A program made the translations under genes and the position numbers. Of a stretch of 64,000 bases of DNA, positions 51,352 through 61,640 are shown one piece after another. Under the pieces are notes generated by a model. The model had not been told where the DNA came from, made no database searches, and saw only the letters and a program-made list of their open reading frames with translations. This DNA is from Phymatolithon calcareum. Its lineage: Eukaryota; Rhodophyta; Florideophyceae; Hapalidiales. The stretch spans positions 1,736,001 through 1,800,000 of the forward strand of contig OZ345359.1 of the NCBI GenBank assembly GCA_977006965.1, in the 5' to 3' direction. Positions within the stretch are counted from its first letter, which is position 1, and the number at the start of each line of letters is the position of its first letter.

Positions 51352-51871
51352 GATGAAGACATTTGACGGCGGTGTATGTGCAACTGGTTCGGAAGGGATA
51401 TTGGCAACAGATGTAACTGAACTGTTGACAAGGGCTCTAATTTTAAAACCAACCTTCTTCTTGTCCTTCTTGCTGCTCTTGGCACGACGGTCTTCGAGTA
51501 GAACCTTTTTTTCTTCTTCGGAAGTAATGGGACAGTCTTTGACGAAATGTTTGCCTTACAACGATGATTCAGGCAGTCTGGATGAATAGTTGAAGGCTTT
51601 GATTTCCCCTATAATTGCCAGAGGCTTGATAGTAGTGCTTGGGGTGGTCCTTTGCTTTCCCGGAGTGTGTGCGATGGTGAGACCCTGACCCTCCGCGAAG
51701 GGGTTAAAATTTTTCACATTTCGCGGCCTCTTCGTTCAAGTACTCGCAAAATCCGAAAAAGTCCGACTTTAGAGCATGCATCTCGAGTTTCAGAGCGTCT
51801 TCTACAGCAGATTTGAGTGCAGGAGGCTGTAAAACTTCAACTAGATGTTTGACAGCGGCTTTTTGTGCGTT

Positions 51872-52345
51872 TTAGACGAAGTTCCAATTTCGAGACTCAC
51901 ATAAATCCATATATGAGGTCATAAGCATGAGAATACGCAAGCGAGGATCGGGCTCAGAAGCATCAAGACGACAGTGTCGCTTAACAGCTGAGAGAGCATC
52001 TTCACTAGATACCGGCTGGGATCCTTTCGAGAGTTCGCGAAGCGTATTGGACACAATTTCGTCTGTCAGCTCGGAGGCCTCGGTGATCTCAGAACCGAAA
52101 ACACGGGCACGAATAAGAGAACGGAGAAATCGGGCTTCAATGCAACCAGCCCATGACACGGGTGATAGACCAGGGTATACGAGAACGGCTTCCCCGTACT
52201 GGTCACGATGAGCTAGAAAAGATTGAATTGAATCACGAGAGATTGAGCGCAGTGGAGGAGCTCGGATAGGAGCGAAAGGATTGGTTAGGGAAGCACCACT
52301 TCCCGAAATGCGAGATTGGCCACTGCCGGAATTAGTGCTCGACAT
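51872..52345 (-). pseudogene. Ty3-type gag N-terminal part
   Basis: Starts at ATG 52345 (MSSTNSGSGQSRISGSG), only 28 nt from the LTR border, leaving almost no leader. AHRDQYGEAVLVYPG, SWAGCIEARFLRSLIRARVF and the helical LTDEIVSNTLRELS suggest a capsid. The frame closes at 51872, and a shifted frame continues towards the zinc knuckle. Confidence 0.65.
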
Positions 52346-52373
52346 GGCGAGAATCTGTCCGCGCGGAGTGAGT

Positions 52374-52819
52374 TAGGCATGTAAAACAGAATGCGAGGCA
52401 ATGATGGTGGAAAAGTGGTGACTTCCTTGAGTCGAGTTTACTGAGAACAAAGAAAGGTGGTCTATATATACTCTATGATCACCAGGCGAGCCATGCAGGA
52501 CAGCAATCCGATTTAGGTGTCCTAGCGGCCGCTGGTTAATAGATATTAAGCAGAATAGGTAGACATCTTCTGAGTGAGAGATTTATGTTACTGTGTTGGT
52601 CAACACATGATATCGGCGCATATGCAGGGGATGAGAAATTAAGCTGGCACATATGAGGTGCCGTGCTCCTGAACATTGCCAATGATACCAACGGGAAATC
52701 AAACCGTTCGACGAGTTGTTTACAGACAACCGTGACAGGAGAAAGAAATTCGTAAGAAGGAATTCAAGTCGTAGGATTAGAACGTGGAAGATCATGGAGA
52801 ACGTGGAGGATGTAAGACA
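52374..52819 (-). repeat. 5' LTR
   Basis: Same length as the other LTR (446 bp) and nearly identical. Begins TGTCTTACATCC on the minus strand. No canonical initiator-methionine primer site (TGGTATC) follows; the sequence after the LTR is AACTCACTCCGCGCGGACAG. Confidence 0.9.
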
Positions 52820-52839
52820 CTTTTGGAGGTATCGAATAT

Positions 52840-53640
52840 CCCTCTGTGTCTGTGCTAATTTCTCATCTTTGCCCTCGTAGTTCTTGCTTCTCTCCAAGTT
52901 CCGTTTTGTATGCTGGAGTCTCAGCGCAAAGTGTTCTCCTAATATCTTGCGCCTCAGCTATGGTGGTGTTATTTTGCATAGCGTTCGCAGTCGATCATTA
53001 ATCCGCTTAGCAAAATTGCCAAATACTAGGGAGTAGAACAGTCCTTCTACCTGATCCACATGCGCTTGAATGGACTTAGACCACGGCGTTAGGTGCCGTG
53101 CGTATTCCTATCGGCATTGGAACAGGGCCTTACATATGGATATTCATTTAGTTGTCGTCAGTCCTTTAGGTGAGACGCCAATATCCCGGAGGGGAGGAGT
53201 ATGCCTTTCGCTTTGGAAAGGCGTTTCAGGGTGGCGTGGTCGGCTACACCTGTATTGTCGATCGTTGTACCGAGGTATTCCAGTCAGCCGCTTTCGTGGA
53301 GCTCGGACCGCGCAACTCTGAATTCTCGCTGGAACAGGCCCGGATATATTAGAACTTCGCTTTTTCCTTTTCTGGTACTCCACGACATGCCATTCTCTCT
53401 TGCCCAGCTTGTCGCCGCATCTAGCAGCCATTGCATGCCATCCGAGTTTTTAGCTTGTAGCTGTACGTCATCTGCGAACAGTGTTGTGGGGTAAGTTGAT
53501 ATGCGCGGTGACACTCTCGCGACTTTCAAGGCGAAGGTGTCCATGAACATGTTATAAAGACAGAGACTCAGGGGGGACTCCGCGACAGATCAGGAGCCAC
53601 TGGTTTTGGGCGGAATCCATGTACTACCAAACTACCAGAA
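52840..53640 (-). pseudogene. Non-LTR (LINE) reverse transcriptase remnant
   Basis: TTLFADDVQLQAKNSDGM with the FADD active site, LLDAATSWARENGMSWSTRK and GKSEVLIYP are the C-terminal half of a LINE-type reverse transcriptase. After frameshifts YLGTTIDNTG and ATLKRLSKAKG follow in the usual order, and then a coiled end (NYEGKDEKLAQTQRDIRYLQ). The N-terminal half and endonuclease are missing. The 5' LTR of the Ty3 element abuts its 3' side, so the latter probably inserted here. Confidence 0.8.
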
Positions 53641-53930
53641 GGTTATAGTCTTCTCCAATGGGGAGGCCGGAGCACAACTCTTGCCATTTCAAAAAACCCT
53701 GCCTTGGAGAGGGGAAAAATTTCTGACTCTGCTCTTGTATGATTGGCATTGAGCGGAAGTCAAGAAATGGAGCGCCACAAGATGTCAAAGCGGTAGGGAG
53801 AAGCAATTAGAAATTTACGAAAATTCATGTTCATATGATTGGAAAGTGTTGGTTTTTCGCTCTGCTTTTAGAAATTTTCGAAAACTCATGCTTTAACCAT
53901 GAGTTGTACGATTGCTGCATGTATTTTGAA
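53641..53930. other. Upstream region of the membrane-protein gene
   Basis: Contains two versions of a 25-bp motif (AGAAATTTACGAAAATTCAT near 53808 and AGAAATTTTCGAAAACTCAT near 53870), about 62 bp apart. They could be paired regulatory sites. Confidence 0.4.
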
Positions 53931-53933
53931 GAC

Positions 53934-53941
53934 TATATAAG
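53934..53941 (+). promoter_or_regulatory. TATA box of the membrane-protein gene
   Basis: CTATATAA lies about 63 bp upstream of ATG 54004, a normal spacing for a short 5' leader. Confidence 0.6.
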
Positions 53942-54003
53942 ATAATCGGCAAGAATGCACACGGACAGCTCGGCGTCAAACACCTCCAACCACATCACTT
54001 ACA

Positions 54004-54984
54004 ATGCCCGATCACCTCACAACAGATGTCGAAGATCCAATGCTCCAGAACCGCAGAGCCAGTGACCTCCGTGAGTTCATTGAAGCCGGCTTCCTCCTGG
54101 CTATGTGGTCAATTCTCGTTGCCAATGATGGTATCCTCCATTTCCTCCAGCATGGTGTCCCATCCGTACCTGCCCTCTTGTCCGCCAAGGGCCCTAACCG
54201 ATTTTGCACGAAATTTCTTGGTGATCTCTTTGAGGTTATTGTCGGGCTCTTCGGTCTCTGCGTCGGCCTCGGAGCCGCTCTGTTGGGTGACTGCAATAGA
54301 ACTCACACTGTCACACTAATCGCAACTCAAATCGTTCTTGGTTGGTATGTCCTCATTAACTATGTCATCCTCACCCCTGCATTCACCGTCTCCAAGATCC
54401 TCGCTCCCATAATACCCGGCCTCTCAGTCGGCGCTTTCCGATTCATCGGCGTCATGAATATCATGACCTCAATCGCATTCTGGCTCGCTCTTCAGGGTGG
54501 GCAGTTCGTCTTTATAGCACGCCTTGTTGCGTTCAGCACTGAGCGTGATTTCTTGAAGCAGCGCTCGTGCTCGAAGTTGTATGCCATTTTCTGGAACTTC
54601 AACCTCGCCCTTGCAGGACTTTGCGCTGTCCTTTCTGGGTGCGTCGTCATCGCTAGTACTGATGCCGGATTCACATCAGCACAGAGCCTTGCATCCCCGA
54701 GCGCCAATCACATCTCCGTTCATCTTCTCACCACCGGGCTGATCATGTTTGTTTGGCCACTAATTGGTATTGTGATTTCAATTTCTGGACACATGCAAAT
54801 GGTTCGGTTGTACGCGGTGGGCTCCTTCTTCTTCTTCTTGGCTGTTCAGCTTGGATTCATTGCAGCTGCTCCCGATAATACTGAGCCTGTCGCATCTCTT
54901 CATAGCGGTTTCGTAATGATGATCACCTTCCTTGGTCCGTACTTCATGTTGAAGCAGGCACAAGAGGACGTATTCATTGAATGA
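54004..54984 (+). CDS. Polytopic membrane protein, about 8 segments, unknown
   Basis: 326 aa, ATG 54004 (MPDHLTTDVEDPML). I do not recognise the family. Hydrophobic segments are visible at about residues 27-46, 76-97, 105-127, 142-170, 198-220, 240-262, 270-290 and 297-318 (for example FEVIVGLFGLCVGLGAALLG, LFEFHLLTTGLIMFVW-like stretches). Loops are short, with no obvious enzyme motif; two Cys and NHISVHLL in a late loop stand out. The short acidic N-terminus has no signal peptide. Codon use (C- and G-ending, as in the gene island) and a TATA box suggest a real, expressed gene although it sits alone between transposon remnants. A transporter or a small-molecule sensor would fit equally. Confidence 0.7.
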   Translation: MPDHLTTDVEDPMLQNRRASDLREFIEAGFLLAMWSILVANDGILHFLQHGVPSVPALLSAKGPNRFCTKFLGDLFEVIVGLFGLCVGLGAALLGDCNRTHTVTLIATQIVLGWYVLINYVILTPAFTVSKILAPIIPGLSVGAFRFIGVMNIMTSIAFWLALQGGQFVFIARLVAFSTERDFLKQRSCSKLYAIFWNFNLALAGLCAVLSGCVVIASTDAGFTSAQSLASPSANHISVHLLTTGLIMFVWPLIGIVISISGHMQMVRLYAVGSFFFFLAVQLGFIAAAPDNTEPVASLHSGFVMMITFLGPYFMLKQAQEDVFIE

Positions 54985-55791
54985 TTTGGTATTGAAAAAA
55001 GATCTAATTTTAAGCGGAAGTAGGATTTTCATATCCAACTTCATCTCAGGAAGAATCTAATGTATTGTACTGTATCTAGATACATAACTCATTTATATGT
55101 TTAAAGCCCTCAGTTACACTCTTGCGACTGTACAGGAGCGGCTTTTAGATACTTTCTAATATGTCGCCTTGTTCCTAATACAGGGACTCGTCATTTTGCA
55201 TACCCGGTGCCCACGGGTTCGAATAGCACTAGCGAGCGTCCAAATGAATCTTCCTCTGGCAAAGACTGTCGAAAAATTTGATGGTAGCTTTCAAAGTGCG
55301 ATTTCTTGCGGGTGATGATCGCTGCATCTGCAAAACTAGATGATATTGCTCCCAACTTCCCCATTGCTTTGGGAGCACAGTATCCGTTGAGGGAAAGCTG
55401 TTGCTTGCGACGCGCGTAATGTATGCCACTAATCTGTTGTCTTAGGTAACAAATTTGTGGCAACTTGCGTATCCACCACGGTACGGATTGTCATACACAT
55501 ATCCCTTACCACTGCGAACGTAGGTTTCTCATTGTAGGGCATTGAATTGCTGCTATTCTCCCGTGAACAAGTATTTTCTTTCTAAGTAAGTAGATAGAGC
55601 CGGGGAAAATTTCATCAGCCCCAGAACATTGGATGAGTACTCTGTAACACAAGCTTGTAATGGTGATCATACTAGCAAGGGCGCCACTACCGATGACCAA
55701 GACGGTTGTTTCTCTCTTTATTGTACGATATCTGAGCTACACAAAGTGTACGTTACGCAACATCTAGGTGGCCTCTGAGACGCTCTTACAC
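54985..55791. other. No recognisable gene
   Basis: Minus frames at 55191-55463 and 55506-55700 have no motif I know. Bases 55098-55140 are a short copy of the dispersed repeat at 34865. Confidence 0.45.
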
Positions 55792-56100
55792 TGGATCCCA
55801 AAGCATTGGAAAAAATAATTGCTATTGTAATTATTTAAATTATCGTTCCAATAATTTATTCCTGAGTCTCGCATATTTATTGTATTTATTGAGATTGCCG
55901 TGGTTGCGACAATTATTGTATCGGACTCCTCATTTTTTCGATCCGGTTATTCTATCAATAATTCGGGGAATAACCAGTTATTTATACCTCACTGAACATG
56001 AATACAATAATTTATTGCTTCTGCGTTCAACAATAAATTATTTATTCTCGACACTTCTCGAGAAAAGAATAAAAATAATTCCAATGCTTTGCTGGATCCA
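55792..56100. mobile_element. AT-rich MITE, 309 bp
   Basis: TGGATCCCAAAGCATTGGA at the left end matches the reverse complement of the right end (TGGATCCAGCAAAGCATTGG), with one 2-bp indel and further pairing of AATAATT inside. The interior is very AT-rich (ATAATTTATT words). No target duplication was found next to the ends. Confidence 0.75.
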
Positions 56101-56103
56101 TTC

Positions 56104-58080
56104 TGAGTAGCCCGTTAATTTCTTCCCGTGAGTTTTTTTTGAATTTGGAATTTATTAAACGCCTTCAGTAACACTCATGAGACTGCAAGGGAGATGAGTT
56201 TCAGCAGCTACTTTGTAGCTTCGATCATCTATTCAAATACTTGTAACCCGGTTTAAACGTCGTAGCTCTAGCTGCAAAAACCCTCTCCCGTAAAAAGGGA
56301 GGGAAAAGCTCTTCCCGTGAGTGCTGCGGCAGACAACTCCACGGTGACATCCGTGTGCCTTCGCGGAACGCAGTTCAATTCTCGCTTGTGAAAGGACTCG
56401 AAACAGCGAACTGCAATTTCAAGAAACACTGAAGAACTATCAAATCTTCGAAGTAGGGACGGAGAAGAATGTCCCACGCGACGAAGCGCAAAGGTGCACA
56501 ATGAACCACGTGTACATACTGTTTGACCACAGAACCGTTTGGCCGCAACGCGATCGGTTTCAACGGTGCCCTCGATCTTATCAAACCCAGATCGTAGCCC
56601 TCGGCGACCGCCCCGAGAGCCGGTCCACCGGCGACTAACCGTAAACTGGTAACACGAGTGTCGCTTCCACGCAGTGCGACTGGACCACGAGCTTCGCTGG
56701 ATTGCGAATGGAAAGTTCTCCCAACCACTTTCAGCGACCACTTCCCATGCTTGACGACGGTTGACTCGCTAACGTAGTCACGTAAACCATTCGGTCGTGC
56801 TCGCTGGTCATTGAAAAAGGCGGACTGGGACAAATTCGGTACGAAAGCTGACAAAGTACTGCTAGATCGCACTGATGATGCGTCTACAATTGACGAAGAA
56901 ACCTTCGCTTCGTTGAGACCATCCTTGCAGGTGCACATGATGCGATTCCACGCGGTAATCTACGTTGTAAAGTATGGTGGAATCATGCCGCTGCCACAAA
57001 CGTCAAGGAACGGCAAGAAGCGGCAGAGGCCCGCGCTTCTAAGTAGACACAAGAAGCGTTTTCTGGACTATCTGAGGTTCTGAAGAACACCGAAATTGGC
57101 ATTGCGGTCGCTAAACGGGAGTTTTGGAAGGATGACGTTGCCGCAATCAATGACGAGTAAAAGGGCTAGAGGCTACTTGCAGCCATCGAGGGTAAGCGCC
57201 GGAGAACATCAAAAATTGTCATCGATTGCCGTAAATTCGACTGGTCACTCGCTGCGGATATTGTTAAGCTTTTTGTAGCCAAGAATTGAAATCGTCGTAG
57301 CACGGCTGATATCCCTTTCATAGTGAAGTATATCCCAAGTGAAGTACATGGATACTTAAGGACCTACTCCAATATATTTTGATTGGACGTGAGTTCCGTA
57401 AATAAAGTCCAAACTGCCCTATTAGAATCATCTTTTAATACTGCTTCCAAGCGTTGGAAGTATTAGTGGTTCTGAAAGTCGTCATTTCGCGGCAATAATG
57501 TGCAAAATGAACTGGAAGTGAACAATTAGTAATTTTTGTTCCTTCAATAACGAATATCATTTTAGTACAACACACAATTGTTGCTTCCTCATATTCTGGC
57601 TGAGCGCGCAGATACAACTATTGCAACAAACGCCGCCGCGTGGTGCAATATTTATACTACTTCTCAGCATTGGAAAGACTCATTTTCGTCAATCTTCCCC
57701 GCTGTGGCGCCGAGATCAAATCAACCTTTCGGCCTAAGCGTGGGGCACACATATTTTATCCTTGTCTAGCGCACAGCTGAACGAAATTTGAGCGATATGG
57801 CAGGATGCAAACGCTTACATATGCTGTTTACTACAACGATCTAAATCATGCCATTTGTGTTCGTAGGACGTCTTTTAGTGGACCATTTTTATAGTTTTTT
57901 GACTTCAACGACTTGTATTTGTATATTCTAAAATATGAGCAACAGTGTTGAGCTCTTTGTAAAAGATTCTGAAGTCAAGGGTGCAACATACTTTGTTATG
58001 GCTTAGATATACTGAGTATTGCATCCCATACATTGCCGAAAATATGGGAAAATTAGATATTTTTTCCAATAAAGTCTCGC
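56104..58080. other. No clear gene; possible 5' part of the MULE remnant
   Basis: A 187-codon minus frame at 56375-56938 has no motif I recognise. Short plus frames at 56811-57278 are lysine-rich and may be decayed transposase. Bases 56140-56285 are the inverted copy of the repeat at 34865. Confidence 0.4.
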
Positions 58081-58087
58081 CAAGTCA

Positions 58088-59910
58088 GTGGCTTTCGTCC
58101 AAATTCTGGAAACACGTCCTCCCTTCGAGATTGACGAGAGCTCTTCAGCAACCATGAATGGTATCTTAGGCTTCACTAATCTCTCTTCCACGTACGGTCC
58201 GGATGTTATAAACCCAAAAGTGTTCTACCGGGAGAATTCTTTGAACGAAATGCCTAACCGCGAAAAAGCGTCTGAAGTTCTATCAAATTTACTTTCCATT
58301 GATGAATCTTTTGCTTTGTCAATGGTATTGAATGATATTTAGAGCATCTTCCCTTAAACGCGGTTACATCTGCTCCTATTCAGGTCGAAAAGATATTTTC
58401 CTAAGACCCCAATCGCAGAATTTGCTAACTTCATCAAGTACGGATTCGAATCTATTGATAAGTACGAATACGTGACAAACAGAACGCCTGAAAACTCGAT
58501 ACAGTTCTTCTGCAGTCAACGGAGTCTACGTGCTAATTCAAGCGACCAAGCTAAACGGAGAAAACTTATGCGTGAGACGAAGAAAACCCATAAATGTGGA
58601 GGACGGATCTCTGTTCTATTGTCGGTATCTGGAAATATTGTCATCCGAGCATGTCATAAGTCGTATCATTAAGAAGCTGGACCTTAAACTGAGCTTACTA
58701 GCAAGGACATTCGATTCATCGAGAACAGTGCTCTGGAAGGATTAGATCCTTTTCAAGTATATGGTATACTACAGCAGAAGGCTGGTCGTCCGTTCTCATG
58801 GTCTCAAGTGTACAACCGTTGGTGCGAAGTCATGAAGCCGCAATTTATGCGTAACGAGAATCCGTTGGTATCATGCAGATTGCTCCTAGAAGCATTCTAG
58901 AACTTATCGCAATGTTCCTACAATTCTGAGCCGTATGTGCTTTGATTTGTCACCGAAATTGGAAAGAAAATATCGCTGAGGCACGAAAGTTCACAGGCTT
59001 TCATCTACAGCACGTACAAGACAAATAGCTTAAAGCCAGAACTGTTCGGCGTCATTAAACAGTTTTCGGCACTGAATTTCCAATCTGCAGAAAAAAATTA
59101 ATTACACAATTTCTGTCTTCTGTTCAAGCTAATCTTTCCAATTTCAAGCCGAAATTGTTCTTCACAGATAAGGACCTTGGACGAGTCGTTTTTAAAATGG
59201 TCCCATCTTTGTGCTTATGGTACATGAGACGGGAAATCAAGTTCAAGATACGTAATTTACGAAAGACCTCAACCCAAAAATTAACAGAAGAGGATGAAAA
59301 AAGAGTTGGATCTTGTATCGAAGCACTACAACATGCAACCTTACCTGTGCCCGGGATTGAGCTCTGAAGATATAAGAGATGCGGCAATGTCAGTTATTGC
59401 GTACCTGCATTCTGATGCAAAACAGCTTCTTTGTACGAATATCTAATCAGACAATGGTATCAACTCAGCGGGCAGCGCTTTGGAATTGCGCGAAAGCTTG
59501 GGGCCGCCGGAATGAGAAAAAAGTAATACCATTTACAAGGACTACAACGACGGTTGAGTCACATTGGTCTCTTTTGAAGAGTCATTACACAATCGGCCGA
59601 GAGTTGATTTTATCTCCCAATTGATCAATACTTTCTTGATGGTGAGGTTCGACTACAAGATTCTATCTGTTGGATCGAAAAATCCAGTGTGATGGAAGTA
59701 TTTCGCAAAAGAATGGCAAGAATTATCTGCGAGACTTGTGAATCAGATCTATTGCACTGATGTTCTGAGCTGGAAGTGCTCATGCCATGCATTTCTAATG
59801 AACATGTTTCTCATATGTAAGCATCTTATCTCTTCTTCGTCACTTCCGAGCTACCGAGATGTTTTAAGATCGACACATCCGCCATTTCTTGCTTTCTTGA
59901 GAAAATAAAA
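58088..59910 (+). pseudogene. Decayed MULE transposase
   Basis: Successive short frames give a MULE course: HKCGGRISVLLSVSGNIVIR (DNA-binding part), FIYSTYKTNSLKPELFGVIK (first catalytic block), LFFTDKDLGRVVFKMVPSLC and LWYMRREIKFKIR (second Asp block with the C/H-type WxM.R), TTTVESHWSLLKSHYTIGRE, and a SWIM finger VLSWKCSCHAFLMNMFLICK then HL. At least six stops or frameshifts interrupt it. It is unrelated in detail to the short MULE at 29742. TIRs were not found. Confidence 0.8.
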
Positions 59911-60330
59911 AAGGCGCTTTGCTAACTTAGAGCCACCCTTGCGGACTTCAAGATTCGAAGCTCCCCCACGCGCAACGAATATAACATCCGACATGGCGCT
60001 ACCTTCCGCCTTGGAGAGCCCAGTGGAGGTTACCGGGAGAGCAGAAATGCCAGATTTGTCAAGGAAGAGCTGGAGTGGATGATACGATACGTTGAATAAT
60101 TGAAAAAGACAAACGCAGGGTCTCGGCAGCTACTACATATCAAGAAAGCTGTATTGTCACGCATTTATGCATACCGTGCAAATGTAGAGAAAGAAATGGC
60201 TTAAAGGGGTACTACAGTGACTCGGGGAAACGCTGAAACGCTGTATTTACCTTGCGATAGAGATTATTAATATGGCATGTCGCGCACCGACGTCCATAGT
60301 GTAGATGAGTTTCATTTCTCCAATAATGAA
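59911..60330. other. No recognisable gene
   Basis: Nothing supported; the 3' side of the MULE remnant. Confidence 0.5.
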
Positions 60331-60966
60331 CTACTTCTTGCTTTTACTATCTCTCGCAGCCTTCTCCTTCGCAGCCTTGTTCACCTCACCGAAGATTAAC
60401 TTTGCACCCATGCAGTAGACCTCTGCGTCGCAGTACTTCTTATTTTTGTTCCTCTGCTCTTTGGTTTCAGCAGTTACACTCCCATCCTTCTCATCAATTT
60501 CAGGAACAATTTTTGTGGTCATGTCCTCGATAGACTTTGCGTCATCAGAATTATCGTCGATAGAGTTATCATCGTCCTCAGAATCGTTCACAATGGCAGA
60601 GCCCCCTTCGTCGGTTTCAGCTCTGTTCCACACAAACAAATCAGCCGACATGCTGAATCTGAAGAGAAGCCCGTTCACCTCCTTCATGATATGCCTTACG
60701 AAGAGATGTAACATAAAGAGTGAAAAACGCGTCTTGCAGTTGCTCAAATTTAGCGCTGTCTCCACCGTCAAGCCGAGCGGTGTGGACTTTCTTCGCCTTC
60801 CTCTTGTAAGCAGAGGCAATCGTGCACTTCTGGGCGTCTGGCTTACCGCCAAAAGATCGGAGAAGGCATTGTCGAAAACCGTGGCGCAGCGATGGAATAA
60901 ACGAACGAACGTATTCAGTTGTGAGAGACGGCAGTGTGGAAGAGAGCTCTTATTCTGGGATGACAC
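60331..60966 (-). CDS. Unknown acidic protein, incomplete 5' end
   Basis: A 211-codon frame without an N-terminal ATG (it opens at GTG 60966; the first ATG is internal, at 60714). The first half is basic (LLTRGRRRKSTPLG). The second half is strongly acidic (VNDSEDDDNSIDDNSDDAKS) and ends in a lysine-rich tail (KEKAARDSKSKK). I recognise no family. It may lack an upstream exon, or be a fragment. It is divergent from the histone-like pseudogene at 61021, which is only about 55 bp away. Confidence 0.35.
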   Translation of the reverse strand: MSSQNKSSLPHCRLSQLNTFVRLFHRCATVFDNAFSDLLAVSQTPRSARLPLLTRGRRRKSTPLGLTVETALNLSNCKTRFSLFMLHLFVRHIMKEVNGLLFRFSMSADLFVWNRAETDEGGSAIVNDSEDDDNSIDDNSDDAKSIEDMTTKIVPEIDEKDGSVTAETKEQRNKNKKYCDAEVYCMGAKLIFGEVNKAAKEKAARDSKSKK

Positions 60967-61020
60967 TAGCTAGTTTGTACTAATCTGATCCAACTCGAAG
61001 ACGTTCAAACGCGAGCCAGC

Positions 61021-61442
61021 ACGGCGCGCACAAAACAGACGAATCGCGCTAAGCACGCGCCCGGCGCGGAAAGGGAACGAAGACGAAGAAGAGCCTCCCG
61101 TCTTCCGCCGCTGTCGCCGCCGCCGCCAAGTAGAAGAAGTGGAAGCCCGGCACCGTCGCTCTTCGAGAGATCCGCAAGTTCCAGCGCAACACCGGGCTTC
61201 TTATCCGGAAGGCGCCGTTTGCGCGCTTTGTACGTGAGCTGACGCAAACGTTCCGCCCGGACTTTCGTTTCCAAAAAGACGCTTTTCTCGCGCTTTAGGA
61301 AGGGTCGGAAATGTACGTCGTGGAGTTCTTTCACGATTCGAACACCGTGGCGATCCACGCGAAACGCGTTACTGTTATGGACAAAGATCTAAGGTTTACT
61401 ATTCAGTGGAGGAAAGACTCGGGAATCTGCCCTAGTGTCTAG
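61021..61442 (+). pseudogene. Divergent histone H3 pseudogene
   Basis: ARTKQT (61024-61041), the invariant H3 tail start, follows ACG where ATG is expected. One frameshift in the basic tail leads to [40 protein letters not shown] and [13 protein letters not shown], then stop, EGSEMYVVEFFHDSNTVAIH and AKRVTVMDKDLRFTIQW. All helices of the histone fold line up without gaps. Two stops (AAG-TAG-AAG; CTT-TAG-GAA where H3 has Gln) and the lost start mark a pseudogene. The C-terminal DLRFTIQWRKDSG differs from the canonical DIQLARRIRGE. Loop 1 ([10 protein letters not shown]) has the canonical length, so it is an unusual H3 variant, not a typical centromeric one. Confidence 0.88.
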
Positions 61443-61640
61443 ATACCATACTACACTGTTCGATGAAAATAAACTCGGAACAATTTAATGAGCCTACCCT
61501 TCTACAACATCCTTTCGCTAAACACACAAACAAGAAAGGGCAGAAAAGTGGGCGGATAGGTCCGGATGCATCTTTGTTTCGTGGGCAGGGACGGGTGAGC
61601 AAGCAATGTAGAATCGTTTTAGCAGGGCGGTGGGCGGAGA
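61443..61640. other. No gene
   Basis: Short spacer between the histone pseudogene and repeat family B. Confidence 0.5.

Larger units (their letters stand above)
47161..52819 (-). mobile_element. Ty3-type LTR retrotransposon with chromodomain, degenerate
   Basis: Two direct repeats of 446 bp bound a 5.66-kb element read on the minus strand. The order is gag, protease, reverse transcriptase, RNase H, integrase, chromodomain-like tail, the Ty3/metavirus order. Pol is split by stops and frameshifts into at least five frames, so it cannot act alone. The LTRs differ at scattered sites, so insertion is not very recent. I found no target duplication next to the LTRs. The right flank is a non-LTR element remnant. 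Confidence 0.9.

Noticed and set aside
47145-52825. Possible target-site duplication of the Ty3-type element (ATTTG against CTTTT)
   Set aside because: The flanks do not match at any LTR border I tried.
53808-53890. Heat-shock elements upstream of the membrane-protein gene
   Set aside because: GAA and TTC pentamers are present but the spacing is off by one from the nGAAnnTTCn rule.
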